Below are positions 49,181 to 58,117 of a stretch of 64,000 nt of DNA, piece by piece. How positions within the stretch are numbered: position 1 is the stretch's first letter; each line of letters starts with the position of its first letter. The translations under genes were made by a program, and so were the position numbers. Source of the DNA: CAYFPS01 sp964345075 (lineage in GTDB: Bacteria; CAIWAD01); contig CAYFPS010000010.1 in assembly GCA_964345075.1 (NCBI GenBank), forward strand, positions 62,001 through 126,000, read 5' to 3'. Under the pieces are notes generated by a model, which was given only the letters and a program-made list of their open reading frames with translations, was not told where the DNA came from and ran no database searches.

Positions 49181-52100
49181 CGTATCACCGCGCAGTTGAT
49201 CTTCTTTGTCCAGCCGCCGCTACCGTTACGGAGCGTGGCTTTCAGCAGACAGAAATAGGGGCCGGGTGCCTGCCCCAGCGTGTTCCAGACGATCTCGTGC
49301 TCGCCCTTGCGATCGAACTCGGCCGACTGTGTATCACGCAAATCGCCGGCCGCATCGTATACACGCAGTTCAACGGTGGCGGCATCATCCAGCCAGAAAT
49401 GGAAGTGGGCAATATCGGAAGCCGGATTCGGCCAGACCCATGCCTTGTGTTCACTGACCAAGGCTGCCGGTGCATCGCCCTCATGTCCCGTAGCCAGTGC
49501 ACGCATTCCACCATTGGCACTGCCCCGCTCATGGGACCAGACCCAGGCAGCCAAATCGGCCTCCCAACCTGTGACACGCCCATCCTGTGATACAGCCCAG
49601 ACAGCCCCCAGCTCGGGCAGGGCAGCCAGCGGGCTAGCCAGATTCTCCATCAGGCGCGGCCAGGAAGCCAGATCACGCACTTGTGAGTCAAAGCCGTGCA
49701 GCGCATTGCCTGCTAGCTGAAGGTGACTAAGACCATCCTGCTCGAATTCGTCAACGCGGCTCCCCGTCAGCAGGGAAAGCGTTCCGGCATCCAGCATTTC
49801 ACCGCGGGAGAGCTCGGTACCGGTTTGCGAGAAAATGCGCAGGCCGCCCGCTGCATCCACAAAGGCCAGCTCCAGGCCGGGATCCGGCCCGTACTGCACC
49901 GGGCGCAGCATCACATTCGGACAATCCACCCGGCCGATTTGCACAGGGCCGTGATACAAGGCCGCGCCGTCTACATCGCGCAGGACAGCAGTGGCTGTTG
50001 TCGCGTCCAGCGTGCTGATGCTTTCATCGTCCCAGCCGAAAAGCCTGGCGCCGACGGGGATATCATCCACCGTGGAAAAGAGGCTTGTGCCGGCCAGGTA
50101 GACCCGGGCAAACTCGCCATAAACCTGCACACCGGGATAACCGCTGCCATCGCGCACATCCACCAGCTGCTGCAGGCCGGGCGCGATCGGGCCCGTCATG
50201 GGGCTACGGTCTTCCAGATCCGCAGCTGAAACATCAAAGAGGAAATTGCCCGCCAGCACCTGAAGGCCTTCGCCATCGGCAGAGGGCAGGATGTCGGTGA
50301 TTTCCTGTCCAAATGCCCTGCCTCTGTCCAGCAGAAAGCGTGGCGGATCGCCCAGCGGCTTGAAGAGTATCAGGCTGTCTGCCCTTGCGGCTGCCAGAAT
50401 GTTCTCGCCGGAAATCATAAGTGATACAAGCCGACTCAGGTTGTCCTGAAAAGGCGCAGGCAGAAGCGAGCTGGAACCATCGGCACGATCGTGCAGCTGA
50501 AAATCACCCTCAAGCAGAACAGAGTGTTCTGAGCCGCCTGACTTCAGCAGGCTGAGTACGGCAAGTGTATCCTCGCCCGTCCAGCAGAAGGCGGCGAGAA
50601 TCTGGCCCGGGGCACTGATCGTTTCGTCTTCGGGCAGTATTCTCTGTCCGTGCGCTGCCGGGCGAAAGTCCAGCGAGTAGCTGAAGGCCATGCTGTCAGC
50701 AGGCCCGGTAAAGGCATCCAGCCGGACACCCGTAACAAGGCCGTCATTGGTATTGCTGGAAGGCCGGGTATCCCAGGCGTAGCTCACATCGTTGAAGGCG
50801 TAAAGGCCATTGGCCACATTCCAGTCCGGGTTGGGCTTCTTCCATGGATCCATCGCGCTGCCCAGCGTCAGGCTGGAGCGGCTGCTGAAAAAGCCGTAAT
50901 CCTGCCCGATGTCCTGGATGCCGTCGGCTTCCTCCAGATCCACACCGCGGCGCTCGTCCAGATCATTCACGCTGTTGGCCAGAAGTTGCTCTTCTGCCGT
51001 GCGTGTCTCATCCACATGCCAGACAAGCAGGCCGCTGCCGGGCTGATCAAAGTCCAGATTGCCCACACGCACAAAGGCGCCGCAGGAGTCGCCCGGCTGA
51101 CCGAGCGTATCCACAAAGGTCACCTTGTAACTGGAATCCAGACGGGCGAAATTGCCTAGGCGGTCCTGGGCCCAGGTATGATTGGCCGAGCCCGGCTCAA
51201 GCCGCAGGCGGTTTTCAATCAGCAGGTACTCTGTGGAAGAAAGGGGAACACGCACCGTGCGCGGTAGTTCGCTTTCCAGCTGATTGGCGCGCAGCCAGAC
51301 GCTGTCCCTGGGGGCCTCCAGCAAAAGCGGGTCGTCCCAGCCCAGCAGCTGACGGCTCCAGGCACTGGGCAGGGAGGGCAGGAGCGCGCGCAAGTTTGCG
51401 CTACCCTGATCCATCAGGCCCCATTTGCCAATGACGCTGCGTCCGTTTTCGCTGTCGTACAAATTGGGCAGGCCCAGCTCGTGGGCGAATTGTAACACGA
51501 GCAGACCGCCCATACCCTGCATGAATTCAGGGTGGTTTTCACTCTCGGGCAGAATCAGTCCACTCTCGATGGTCCAGCTGCCGCCAGCAGGATCGCTCAC
51601 CTGTGTTACATGAGCTCCCTGGCTGCCATCGGCTTGTGGCCCCAGCCAGGCGGAAGGAATGTCGTGGGGCGTGGCATCCTCGCCGAAATCCTGCCCAACA
51701 CCGGCATGTAAGATGATCACATGGTCGAAGCGCGGCTCGCCATCATCGCCCATGAACAGGAGGCGCTCATCGGCATCGGCCAGCTCAATGGACTCGCGGA
51801 AGAGCAAGGAGAGCTGCTCGTCGGTCTTCTCTGGCGTGTCATTGTAGTGGTAGTGCCACATCGGGTGAGGCAGGCGATAGGCAGCCAGCTCCCCGGGCGG
51901 CCAGATTTCAAAGGAAAGACCCAGCCTGTTGCCGCTGGCTCGCTTCAGGTAATGGTCCAGAAAGCTCAACTGATCGGCAAAGTAGAGCGAATCGTGAGGC
52001 AGCGGATCGATCGCCCAGTTGGAATCGAAGCGAAAAGCCGATTCGAAGCTTCCGTCGCCTGAAGTGGTTTCCAGCTCATCGGGCTGAAAATCCACGCGAA

Positions 52101-52206
52101 GAGCCAGCACGTGGCGTGTCTCCTCGGCCGGCAGATCATCAGCACGCAAAAACCCTGTGCCTGCAAGCAACAGGCACAGGGTCATGATTTTTCTGGATGG
52201 CTGCAT
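49177..52206 (-). CDS. M6-like secreted protein with degenerate zinc site and C-terminal sorting domain
   Basis: About 1009 residues with a signal peptide (MTLCLLLAGTGFLRA). The N-terminal 350 residues follow M6 (immune inhibitor A-like) peptidases, including GLPNLYDSENGRSVIGKWGLMDQGS and SAWSRQLLGW. Where M6 enzymes have HExxHxxGLPDLYD this protein has LQFAHELGLPNLYD (51481-51495): the first His is Leu and the catalytic Glu is Gln, so it should be inactive. A beta-propeller-like middle follows, then a type A sorting domain (VWPNPASDIAHFHF ... VYDAAGDL ... GPYFCLLKA ... VIR). I start at 52206 (MQPSRK). ATGA overlap with the gluzincin gene. Confidence 0.8.
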   Translation of the reverse strand: MQPSRKIMTLCLLLAGTGFLRADDLPAEETRHVLALRVDFQPDELETTSGDGSFESAFRFDSNWAIDPLPHDSLYFADQLSFLDHYLKRASGNRLGLSFEIWPPGELAAYRLPHPMWHYHYNDTPEKTDEQLSLLFRESIELADADERLLFMGDDGEPRFDHVIILHAGVGQDFGEDATPHDIPSAWLGPQADGSQGAHVTQVSDPAGGSWTIESGLILPESENHPEFMQGMGGLLVLQFAHELGLPNLYDSENGRSVIGKWGLMDQGSANLRALLPSLPSAWSRQLLGWDDPLLLEAPRDSVWLRANQLESELPRTVRVPLSSTEYLLIENRLRLEPGSANHTWAQDRLGNFARLDSSYKVTFVDTLGQPGDSCGAFVRVGNLDFDQPGSGLLVWHVDETRTAEEQLLANSVNDLDERRGVDLEEADGIQDIGQDYGFFSSRSSLTLGSAMDPWKKPNPDWNVANGLYAFNDVSYAWDTRPSSNTNDGLVTGVRLDAFTGPADSMAFSYSLDFRPAAHGQRILPEDETISAPGQILAAFCWTGEDTLAVLSLLKSGGSEHSVLLEGDFQLHDRADGSSSLLPAPFQDNLSRLVSLMISGENILAAARADSLILFKPLGDPPRFLLDRGRAFGQEITDILPSADGEGLQVLAGNFLFDVSAADLEDRSPMTGPIAPGLQQLVDVRDGSGYPGVQVYGEFARVYLAGTSLFSTVDDIPVGARLFGWDDESISTLDATTATAVLRDVDGAALYHGPVQIGRVDCPNVMLRPVQYGPDPGLELAFVDAAGGLRIFSQTGTELSRGEMLDAGTLSLLTGSRVDEFEQDGLSHLQLAGNALHGFDSQVRDLASWPRLMENLASPLAALPELGAVWAVSQDGRVTGWEADLAAWVWSHERGSANGGMRALATGHEGDAPAALVSEHKAWVWPNPASDIAHFHFWLDDAATVELRVYDAAGDLRDTQSAEFDRKGEHEIVWNTLGQAPGPYFCLLKATLRNGSGGWTKKINCAVIR

Positions 52207-52242
52207 CACAGCAGCACCGGGCATTGTGTCACAGCCCTCTCC

Positions 52243-53460
52243 CTAGAATTCAACACCCAGCGAATAACGGATCGTCTTGTCACGCGGGCTGGGGTCGTCG
52301 GCATTGGTGGAGATTTCGTAGCTGAAGTCCAGCGAGACCATGTTGACCAGCAGGCTCAGACCCAGCGTGTAGGACTTGATTGAACCGGCCATATCGTTCA
52401 GGTAACCGCCGCGCAGACCAAAGGCCGTGCTGCCCAGTCCACCAGCCTCACCACGGTACCAGTACTCGGCACCCATGTTGTAGACATAGTTCTGCAACTC
52501 TTCCTGCACACCACTCGGGAACCAGGAACTGAACATGGCCTTGAGCACGCCGTCAGTCTCGAATTCGGGTTCAAAGGCCTCGGCATTGGCTTCGCCGTTG
52601 TTGTTGGTTGCGTCGGTGGTCAGGTTGCCGTTCTCATCCCAGAAGGCAGGCTCGCCACCGATCGTATAGCGGGTGTTGGTCTGCTTGAGCGTACGGTGCA
52701 CGAGCATCTTGTTCACATCAAAGAGGATGTTGACCTCGTTGTGCTCGTCCTGATAGGCGTTAAGGGCAAAACCCAGCTTCAGGTTGGTCGGCAGCGGATC
52801 GGCCTGGGCCTCGTCGGCGTAGCTGATCTCGGGACCGATGTTGGCAATGTTGAAGCCCAGATTCAGCGGCATTTCCGTGTAGGGCAGGGTCGTGCGCCAG
52901 AGCATGCCCAAGTCCACAGCAAAGCTGACACCCGTGCCGGCTTCCTGCTGACCCACCTGCACACCACTGGCCAGATCGGAAACGATCAGCTTGGTACCAA
53001 TACCCAGACTGAGGTCAGGATTGAGCGTGGTTCCGTAGGAAAGACCCAGTGCGTATTCCTTGGATGTGATCACACCCAGCACATTGCCGTTTTCGTCGGT
53101 GTGGGTCTGGTCGCCTTCATTCATGTAGATGATGGAAGCGCCCATGGTACCGCCCAGACTGGGCATATCCCAGGAAAAGGCGGCAAAGTCGAAGAAGATG
53201 TCATCCAGATTGAAGGCAGGCAGCCAGTCGGAATGCATCAGGCGCAGGTCACGGCCTTCCTGAAAGGCCAGACCAGCGGGATTCCACCAGGTAGCGGTAG
53301 CGTCGTCGGCCAGCGCCACAAAGGCCTCGCCCATACCGGCGGGACGGGATCCGGGGCTGATCAGGAGCCAGATCACTGCAGCCTCGGAGACCGCATGGGC
53401 CTGCTGAAAGGGAACCGCCAGACCGCTTGCGGCAACCGCCGCCAGAATGATTCGCTTCAT
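52243..53460 (-). CDS. porV: PorV-family outer-membrane protein
   Basis: A 405-residue beta-barrel of the UPF0164/PorV group; in Bacteroidota PorV shuttles T9SS cargo and binds its C-terminal domains. After the signal peptide (MKRIILAAVAASGLAVPFQQAHA) comes the diagnostic ISPGSRPAGMGEAFVALADDATATWWNPAGLAF. The last residues TIRYSLGVEF end in Phe, as barrel proteins do. Start at 53460 has GGAGGACAA upstream. It is the first gene of the cluster encoding the sorting-domain and gluzincin proteins. Assignment as PorV rather than PorQ/FadL-like relatives is probable, not certain. Confidence 0.85.
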   Translation of the reverse strand: MKRIILAAVAASGLAVPFQQAHAVSEAAVIWLLISPGSRPAGMGEAFVALADDATATWWNPAGLAFQEGRDLRLMHSDWLPAFNLDDIFFDFAAFSWDMPSLGGTMGASIIYMNEGDQTHTDENGNVLGVITSKEYALGLSYGTTLNPDLSLGIGTKLIVSDLASGVQVGQQEAGTGVSFAVDLGMLWRTTLPYTEMPLNLGFNIANIGPEISYADEAQADPLPTNLKLGFALNAYQDEHNEVNILFDVNKMLVHRTLKQTNTRYTIGGEPAFWDENGNLTTDATNNNGEANAEAFEPEFETDGVLKAMFSSWFPSGVQEELQNYVYNMGAEYWYRGEAGGLGSTAFGLRGGYLNDMAGSIKSYTLGLSLLVNMVSLDFSYEISTNADDPSPRDKTIRYSLGVEF

Positions 53461-53532
53461 TTGTCCTCCAAATGCCTTCACTATTGCCGATCAGCCGCTC
53501 GGCGCTCCTGCATTCCCGCCAAGTGCGGGCAT

Positions 53533-53555
53533 AAAAAAACCGGACCAGCGTCCGG
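53533..53555 (-). terminator. Rho-independent terminator downstream of feoB
   Basis: CCGGAC / GTCCGG stem with a 4-base loop (53540-53555) followed by seven T on the minus strand (53533-53539). It lies about 200 bp past the feoB stop and 73 bp before the porV start. The 200 bp between feoB and the hairpin contain no recognisable gene. Confidence 0.85.
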
Positions 53556-53757
53556 ACTGGACGCATGCAGGAATGTTCGTCTTCAAGTCAGCGTGGCTGT
53601 TCGCAGACTAAAACAACATTCTAGCAAGCGTCGATAGGGCTTCCTTCGTTCTTCACTTTCGGCAGTATCGGCCACGCCTTCTCCAGACTTTAGCGAAAAG
53701 CCGATCGAACAGGATAACAAGTCAGGCTTCCGAATGCAAGGAGAAAAATTGCCCCTG

Positions 53758-56025
53758 TCAAGCAATTCCCAAAAGGATCCCTGCCTGATAAACGACAACA
53801 CAGAGCAGCCAGGCCAGCACTGTCAGGCTTGCCAGCTGGAAAACCGCCCAGCGCGTGCTGCCCGATTCGCGCCGGGTTACGGCAAAGGTAGACATGCAGG
53901 GCGTGGCAATCAGGGCAAAGAGCATGACGCAGAAACCCACCAAGGGCGAATAGCGGCTCCTCAAGGCCTGACGCAGGCTTTCAGATCCCTCGTCGGTCTC
54001 GCCCAGCGCGTAGACGACGCCCATCTGAGCCACAAAGACTTCCTTGGCGGCAAAAGCGCCAATCAGGCTGGTGGAAATTTTCCAGTCAAAGCCCATGGGT
54101 GCCATGACGGGCTCGATGAATTTGCCCATGCGGCCCAGCAGGCTCTCCTCCAGCTGATGCTCGGCCTGAAGGTTTTCCACCAGCTGAATGCCGGCCTGAT
54201 CACCCTTAAGCTCTGCCTGGGCCAGTCGGGCCTCCAGTTCGCCGTTTTCGCTGGCTGCCGGCCACTTGGCCATGGCCCAGAGCAGCATGGACACGCCCAG
54301 AATCAGCGTGCCGGCCTTGCGCAGGTAGAGCCAGCTGCGCATGCGGATCTGGCTCCAGATGCTACGTAGCGTGGGGAACTTGTAGGGGGGCAGCTCCATC
54401 ACAAAGGGTGTCTGCTCGCCTTTCAGCACCGAAACCCGCAGCAGCTTGGCCATGCCCACTGCCAGCAGCACGCCCACCGCATAGATGACGAAGAGCATCT
54501 CCGCGTGAATCGAGGCGGGAAAGAAAGCCGGAATCAGCAGCAGGTAAATCGGCAACCTGGCCCCGCAGCTCATCAGTGGCAGCACCAGCATGGTCAGCAG
54601 TCGGTCGCGCTCGTTTTCCAGCACGCGCGTGCCCATAATGCCGGGAATCGAGCAGCCGAAGCCGGTAAGCAGCGGGATGAAGCTCTTTCCGTGCAGGCCG
54701 ATGCGGCTCATCAGGCGATCCATCAGAAAGGCCGCACGCGCCATGTAGCCGGAATCTTCCATCAGGGTCAGGCAAAGGAAGAGCAGCACAATGTTGGGCA
54801 GGAAGATCAGTACCCCGCCCACGCCACCAATGATGCCGTCCAGAATCAGGCTCTTGAGGGGCGAGTCGGGGGCCAGCGGCCAGTGGGTGTCAATACTGCC
54901 CGCCAGCCACGAAAAGAGGCTCTCCAGCCAGCTCATGGGTGCCGCGCCCAGTGTAAAGGTCAGCTGAAAAGTCAGGTACATCAGGCCCAGGAAAATTGGC
55001 AGGCCCAGCCAGCGATTGAGCAGAATCCTGTCGGTGATGTCGCTTCTGAACTGTCGACCGGGTTCGGGCGACTTGCGGCGACAAGCCTCCATCACGCCAG
55101 CCAGCCAGGCATGACGCCGGTGAGCCAGCTGCAGCTCAACGCTCATGCCGCCGGACTCTTCAAGCCCACTTACCAGACGGGAAGCCAGCTCGCAAAGTTC
55201 GTGATGATCGCCCAGCTGCTTCTTCAGCCGGTCCCGCACATGCTGATCGCCTTCCAGCAGACGAAGGGCCACCCAGCGCGCCAGGGCACTTGGCTCACCC
55301 TTTGGACTGCCGAATTCAACAGCCGAAGAGTACACGCTAACCAGCTGGCCGATGGCCTCTTCCACCGCGGATCCGTAATCAACCAGCCGGGGCCCTGATG
55401 AGGCCGGCGCTTCCAGCACCTCCTGTATCACGCTCGTCAGCTGCCTTAAGCCCTGACCCAGATGGCCGACCAGCCCGATGACAGGCAGGCCCAGCTGACG
55501 GCCCAGTTCGTCCAGATCCACCTCGTGACCACGACGACGGGCCACATCCATCATGTTGGCGGCCAGAATGACGGGCAGGCCCAGCTCCACCAGCTGCGTG
55601 GCCAGATAGAGATTGCGCTGCAGGTTGCTGGCGTCCAGCACGGCAACGACAAGGTCGGGCCGCTCTTCCACCAGAAAGTCGCGGGCGACAATCTCCTCCA
55701 TGCTATAGGCGGTAAGGGAGTAGGTTCCGGGCAGATCCACCAGCTTGAGCTCCCAGCTGCCTGCGCGGAAAGCGCCTTCCTTGCGCTCGACCGTGACACC
55801 GGGAAAATTGGCCACATGCTGATTGAGGCCGGTCAGGCGGTTGAAAATCGAGGTCTTGCCGCTGTTGGGATTTCCAGCCAGGGCGATTACCGCACAGCGG
55901 CGGGCTTCTTCCTGCCGGACAGGGGCTTCCTGGGCGTGATCAACATAGGCACAGTGGTCGGGCAGGGCTTCACCAGGCCGTGAGCGTCCGGCACCGGAAT
56001 CGGGGCTGGCGCTTTTCTTCATCAT
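53758..56025 (-). CDS. feoB: Ferrous iron transporter FeoB
   Basis: 755-residue Fe(II) importer. The N-terminal G domain has IALAGNPNSGKTSIFNRLTGLNQHVANFPGVTVERKEG (G1 and G2), LVDLPGTYSL (G3) and ANMMDVARR (G4, normally NxxD). The membrane part has both Gate motifs: GCSIPGIMGTRVLENERDRLLTMLVLPLMSCGARLPIYLLLIPAFF, with the conserved Cys. I start at the ATG at 56025 (MMKKSASP), in ATGA overlap with the small Cys-rich gene, rather than the longer frame that would overlap it entirely. Confidence 0.96.
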   Translation of the reverse strand: MMKKSASPDSGAGRSRPGEALPDHCAYVDHAQEAPVRQEEARRCAVIALAGNPNSGKTSIFNRLTGLNQHVANFPGVTVERKEGAFRAGSWELKLVDLPGTYSLTAYSMEEIVARDFLVEERPDLVVAVLDASNLQRNLYLATQLVELGLPVILAANMMDVARRRGHEVDLDELGRQLGLPVIGLVGHLGQGLRQLTSVIQEVLEAPASSGPRLVDYGSAVEEAIGQLVSVYSSAVEFGSPKGEPSALARWVALRLLEGDQHVRDRLKKQLGDHHELCELASRLVSGLEESGGMSVELQLAHRRHAWLAGVMEACRRKSPEPGRQFRSDITDRILLNRWLGLPIFLGLMYLTFQLTFTLGAAPMSWLESLFSWLAGSIDTHWPLAPDSPLKSLILDGIIGGVGGVLIFLPNIVLLFLCLTLMEDSGYMARAAFLMDRLMSRIGLHGKSFIPLLTGFGCSIPGIMGTRVLENERDRLLTMLVLPLMSCGARLPIYLLLIPAFFPASIHAEMLFVIYAVGVLLAVGMAKLLRVSVLKGEQTPFVMELPPYKFPTLRSIWSQIRMRSWLYLRKAGTLILGVSMLLWAMAKWPAASENGELEARLAQAELKGDQAGIQLVENLQAEHQLEESLLGRMGKFIEPVMAPMGFDWKISTSLIGAFAAKEVFVAQMGVVYALGETDEGSESLRQALRSRYSPLVGFCVMLFALIATPCMSTFAVTRRESGSTRWAVFQLASLTVLAWLLCVVVYQAGILLGIA

Positions 56026-56177
56026 GAATGGGGCGCTCCCGGCATGCGGGAACAGCTGCCCGGGCATTCGGAGCAGCCACTTGAGCAAGCGGAGCTTTCA
56101 CCGGCAGGTTTGCGCATGGAACGCAGAATCAGCCAGGGCGCCAGGGCCAATAGCAGGACAAGCAGCAGAAGATCCAT
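56022..56177 (-). CDS. FeoB-associated Cys-rich membrane protein
   Basis: A 51-residue protein encoded exactly between feoA and feoB. It starts MDLLLLVLLLALAPWLILRS, one membrane helix, then a short tail with four Cys and one more pair spacing (CSSGCSECPGSC). This layout is the FeoB-associated Cys-rich membrane protein (FeoC-like in position), which may bind Fe or a cluster and regulate FeoB. The ATG shares a base with the feoA stop (TGATG), and the TGA overlaps the feoB ATG (ATGA), so all three are translated in a chain. Confidence 0.85.
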   Translation of the reverse strand: MDLLLLVLLLALAPWLILRSMRKPAGESSACSSGCSECPGSCSRMPGAPHS

Positions 56178-56404
56178 CAGGCTTCCGCCTCCACATGAAC
56201 CCAGCGGGCCTCTTCGCGCCTCAGGCTAAGCAGGTAGCCCATCAGCCTGAGCTCGATGGGATCGCCCAGTGGAGCGACGCGAACCAGTTCCACCAGCTGC
56301 CCGGGAACCACGCCCATATCCGCCATACGACGGGAAATGGCTCCCGCGCCGTCAATGCGAAGGATGCGGGCACGCTGTCCGGGCTTCAAGGCTGCCAGTG
56401 TCAT
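56177..56404 (-). CDS. feoA: Ferrous iron transport protein FeoA
   Basis: 75-residue SH3-like cytosolic partner of FeoB: LAALKPGQRARILRIDG...ISRRMADMGVVPGQLVELVRVAPLGDPIELRLMGYLLSLRREEARWV is the standard FeoA pattern (LxxLxxGxxxxI, RRLxxMGxxPGxxVxv, DPxxxxxxxyxLsLRxxea). First gene of the Feo operon, with a candidate promoter about 50 bp upstream. Confidence 0.95.
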   Translation of the reverse strand: MTLAALKPGQRARILRIDGAGAISRRMADMGVVPGQLVELVRVAPLGDPIELRLMGYLLSLRREEARWVHVEAEA

Positions 56405-56453
56405 TTTTTCCTCAAGTGTTTGGTTCGCCTAACATAGGGCTTGCGAGGCTAAT

Positions 56454-56483
56454 AATCTATGGCAGACGCAGAATTTCTGACAA
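56454..56483 (-). promoter_or_regulatory. Candidate promoter of the feo operon
   Basis: On the minus strand TTGTCA (56483-56478) and TAGATT (56459-56454) are 18 bases apart, just after the DUF3108 stop codon and 50 bp before feoA. No clear Fur-box (GATAATGATAATCATTATC-like) is seen, though the flanking GAGGCTAATAATC is AT-rich. Confidence 0.5.
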
Positions 56484-56487
56484 AGAA

Positions 56488-57270
56488 TTAACGGCCCTGA
56501 AGCCAGGCGCTCAGGCTGTCGGAAGATGTTGATGCGGGCGAATAGCTGATCATTTTTGCGCTGATCGAGCCAATGAAAATTTTTGACTTCATCATGACGG
56601 GAATGCGGGCCTCATCGGCCGTAACCCAGATGAACACTTCGCCCTTGGCCTTGAAGAGGCCCTCGCCCAGCAGCACAGGCTGAATTTTGAAGCAGTCAAA
56701 GGTGCCAGCCTTGACCTTGACCTTCTCGCGGCCCAGAACCTTGACAGCCAGACGGTAGGTCTTGAGGTTGTCCATGGCCTCAACTTCCAGCACATCGCCA
56801 ACCTTGAAGTTCTGCGTACGCACCCAGTAGAAGGCTGAAAGCACATCCTGCACGGGCCGGCGGAAGTCCAGACTGTCCCGGGGGCCCTCCTCGCCCATTT
56901 TGAGGATCTTGCCCGCCTCCGGCCTTAAGAGGAATTCGCGGTCCTTCTTGTAGGTGCCTTCCCTTAGCCTTTTGCTCAAGCCTCGGCTGAACAGGCCCTC
57001 CACATCCATGCGTGTGACAACGCGATCGTCCACCGGATAGAGCGTTCCCAGCACGTCATTGGAGCGGGCACGGCTTTCTATTTCGTAACACAGATGATCG
57101 TCGACACGAACCGTGTCCTGGACGGTAAGGGTGCTGGTGCCGGCATTGATCAAGCCCCAACCCACAGCGAACTCGATCCGTTCGCCCAGTCCGAAGGGAA
57201 CGGCAAGCGTCACTTCCTCAGCGCGGGCAAGCCCAGCAAGCGCGATCAACACCAGCAAGAAATGTCTCAT
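56488..57270 (-). CDS. Exported DUF3108-family protein
   Basis: 260 residues with a signal peptide (MRHFLLVLIALAGLARA). GERIEFAVGWGLINAGTSTLTV, IESRARSNDVLGTLYPVDDRVVTRMD, DVLSAFYWVRTQNFKVGDVLEVEAMDNLKTY and VKAGTFDCFKIQPVLLGEGLFKAKGEVFIWVTADEARIPVMMKSKIFIGSISAKM match DUF3108, a periplasmic beta-rich domain of unknown function common in Bacteroidota and Proteobacteria. It overlaps tsaC by 4 nt. Confidence 0.85.
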   Translation of the reverse strand: MRHFLLVLIALAGLARAEEVTLAVPFGLGERIEFAVGWGLINAGTSTLTVQDTVRVDDHLCYEIESRARSNDVLGTLYPVDDRVVTRMDVEGLFSRGLSKRLREGTYKKDREFLLRPEAGKILKMGEEGPRDSLDFRRPVQDVLSAFYWVRTQNFKVGDVLEVEAMDNLKTYRLAVKVLGREKVKVKAGTFDCFKIQPVLLGEGLFKAKGEVFIWVTADEARIPVMMKSKIFIGSISAKMISYSPASTSSDSLSAWLQGR

Positions 57271-57878
57271 TGAAAGAGCCTTTCCATGCGGGCGAGCTCT
57301 TCCTCCGTCAACAGTCCGCGGCGCAAGACCTTGACGCTTTCTCCACGCAGATCGATCACGGCGCTGCCGGTTCCCGCTTCAGCATCACCGTCAATCCTGC
57401 CCTGCAAGCGCTTCAGCAGACGCTGCGGCAGGCGGCGCGCGATGGTCTGGGCGGGATCCCCACTGAAATTGGCGCTGCTAAGGGCAATCGGCCAGGGCAG
57501 CAAGGAGAGAAGCTCGCTCGATGGTGATGGGCCGGGCAGACGCACACCCACACTTTCGCGCCAGGGCTTCCACCAGTGCCCAAGCCGGGAGTTGCCTCTC
57601 AGGATGAAGGTATAGGGGCCGGGAAGGAAGGCGCGCAGCACTCTGCGCTGTTTTCGAGCAGTCGGGACAAGGCTTTGCAGCTGCTCCAGATTGCGAAAGG
57701 CCAGAGCAAAGGGCTTGCTCTTGTCACGCCCCTTCAGCCGGTAAAGCGATCGAATGGAAAGAGTCTGGTCTGCCCTGACGGCCAGCCCCAGAAGGGTGTC
57801 GACTGGCAGCAGCAAGGTTGCCCCTGCAGAGAGCCGGGCAAGTGCGTCGCCCGCGGAAAGAATGGGCGGAAGGATCAA
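57267..57878 (-). CDS. tsaC: Threonylcarbamoyl-AMP synthase (TsaC/YrdC/Sua5 family)
   Basis: Makes threonylcarbamoyl-AMP for the t6A37 modification of ANN-decoding tRNAs. LLLPVDTLLGLAV (PTDTxYGL motif, here PVDTLLGL), LYRLKGRDKSKPFALAF (KxR...KP nucleotide site) and FLPGPYTFIL (W/FPGPxT) are present, as is SVGVRLPG and ALSSANFSG. 203 residues, the short TsaC form without the Sua5 C-terminal domain. Second in the ptsN-tatA-tsaC-DUF3108 series. Confidence 0.92.
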   Translation of the reverse strand: MILPPILSAGDALARLSAGATLLLPVDTLLGLAVRADQTLSIRSLYRLKGRDKSKPFALAFRNLEQLQSLVPTARKQRRVLRAFLPGPYTFILRGNSRLGHWWKPWRESVGVRLPGPSPSSELLSLLPWPIALSSANFSGDPAQTIARRLPQRLLKRLQGRIDGDAEAGTGSAVIDLRGESVKVLRRGLLTEEELARMERLFQ

Positions 57879-57883
57879 GAAGC

Positions 57884-58087
57884 TCAGGCTTTCTTCGAGG
57901 GTTCGTCACCGTCAACGGGACGATCGATTTCCTTTTTCACTTCGTCCAGCGAGGCACGCGTGCCCTTCTTGAATTCGGTGATGGCCTGACCCAGGCTGCG
58001 CGCTACATCCGGAATGCGCTTGGCACCGAAGAGCAGCAGAATGGCCAGAAAGAGGATCAGAAGTTCCCAGTGGCCGAGGTTGAACAT
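57884..58087 (-). CDS. tatA: Sec-independent translocase subunit TatA/TatE
   Basis: 67 residues: a short N-terminal membrane helix (ELLILFLAILLLFGAKRIPDVARSLG) with the FG-x-x-x-x-P hinge, then an amphipathic helix and an acidic/basic tail (TRASLDEVKKEIDRPVDGDEPSKKA). It forms the pore-like assembly of the Tat system for folded proteins. No tatB/tatC in the window. Confidence 0.95.
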   Translation of the reverse strand: MFNLGHWELLILFLAILLLFGAKRIPDVARSLGQAITEFKKGTRASLDEVKKEIDRPVDGDEPSKKA

Positions 58088-58117
58088 GTTTGGTCCTTTC
58101 CGGCAATGCCGGCTTGA

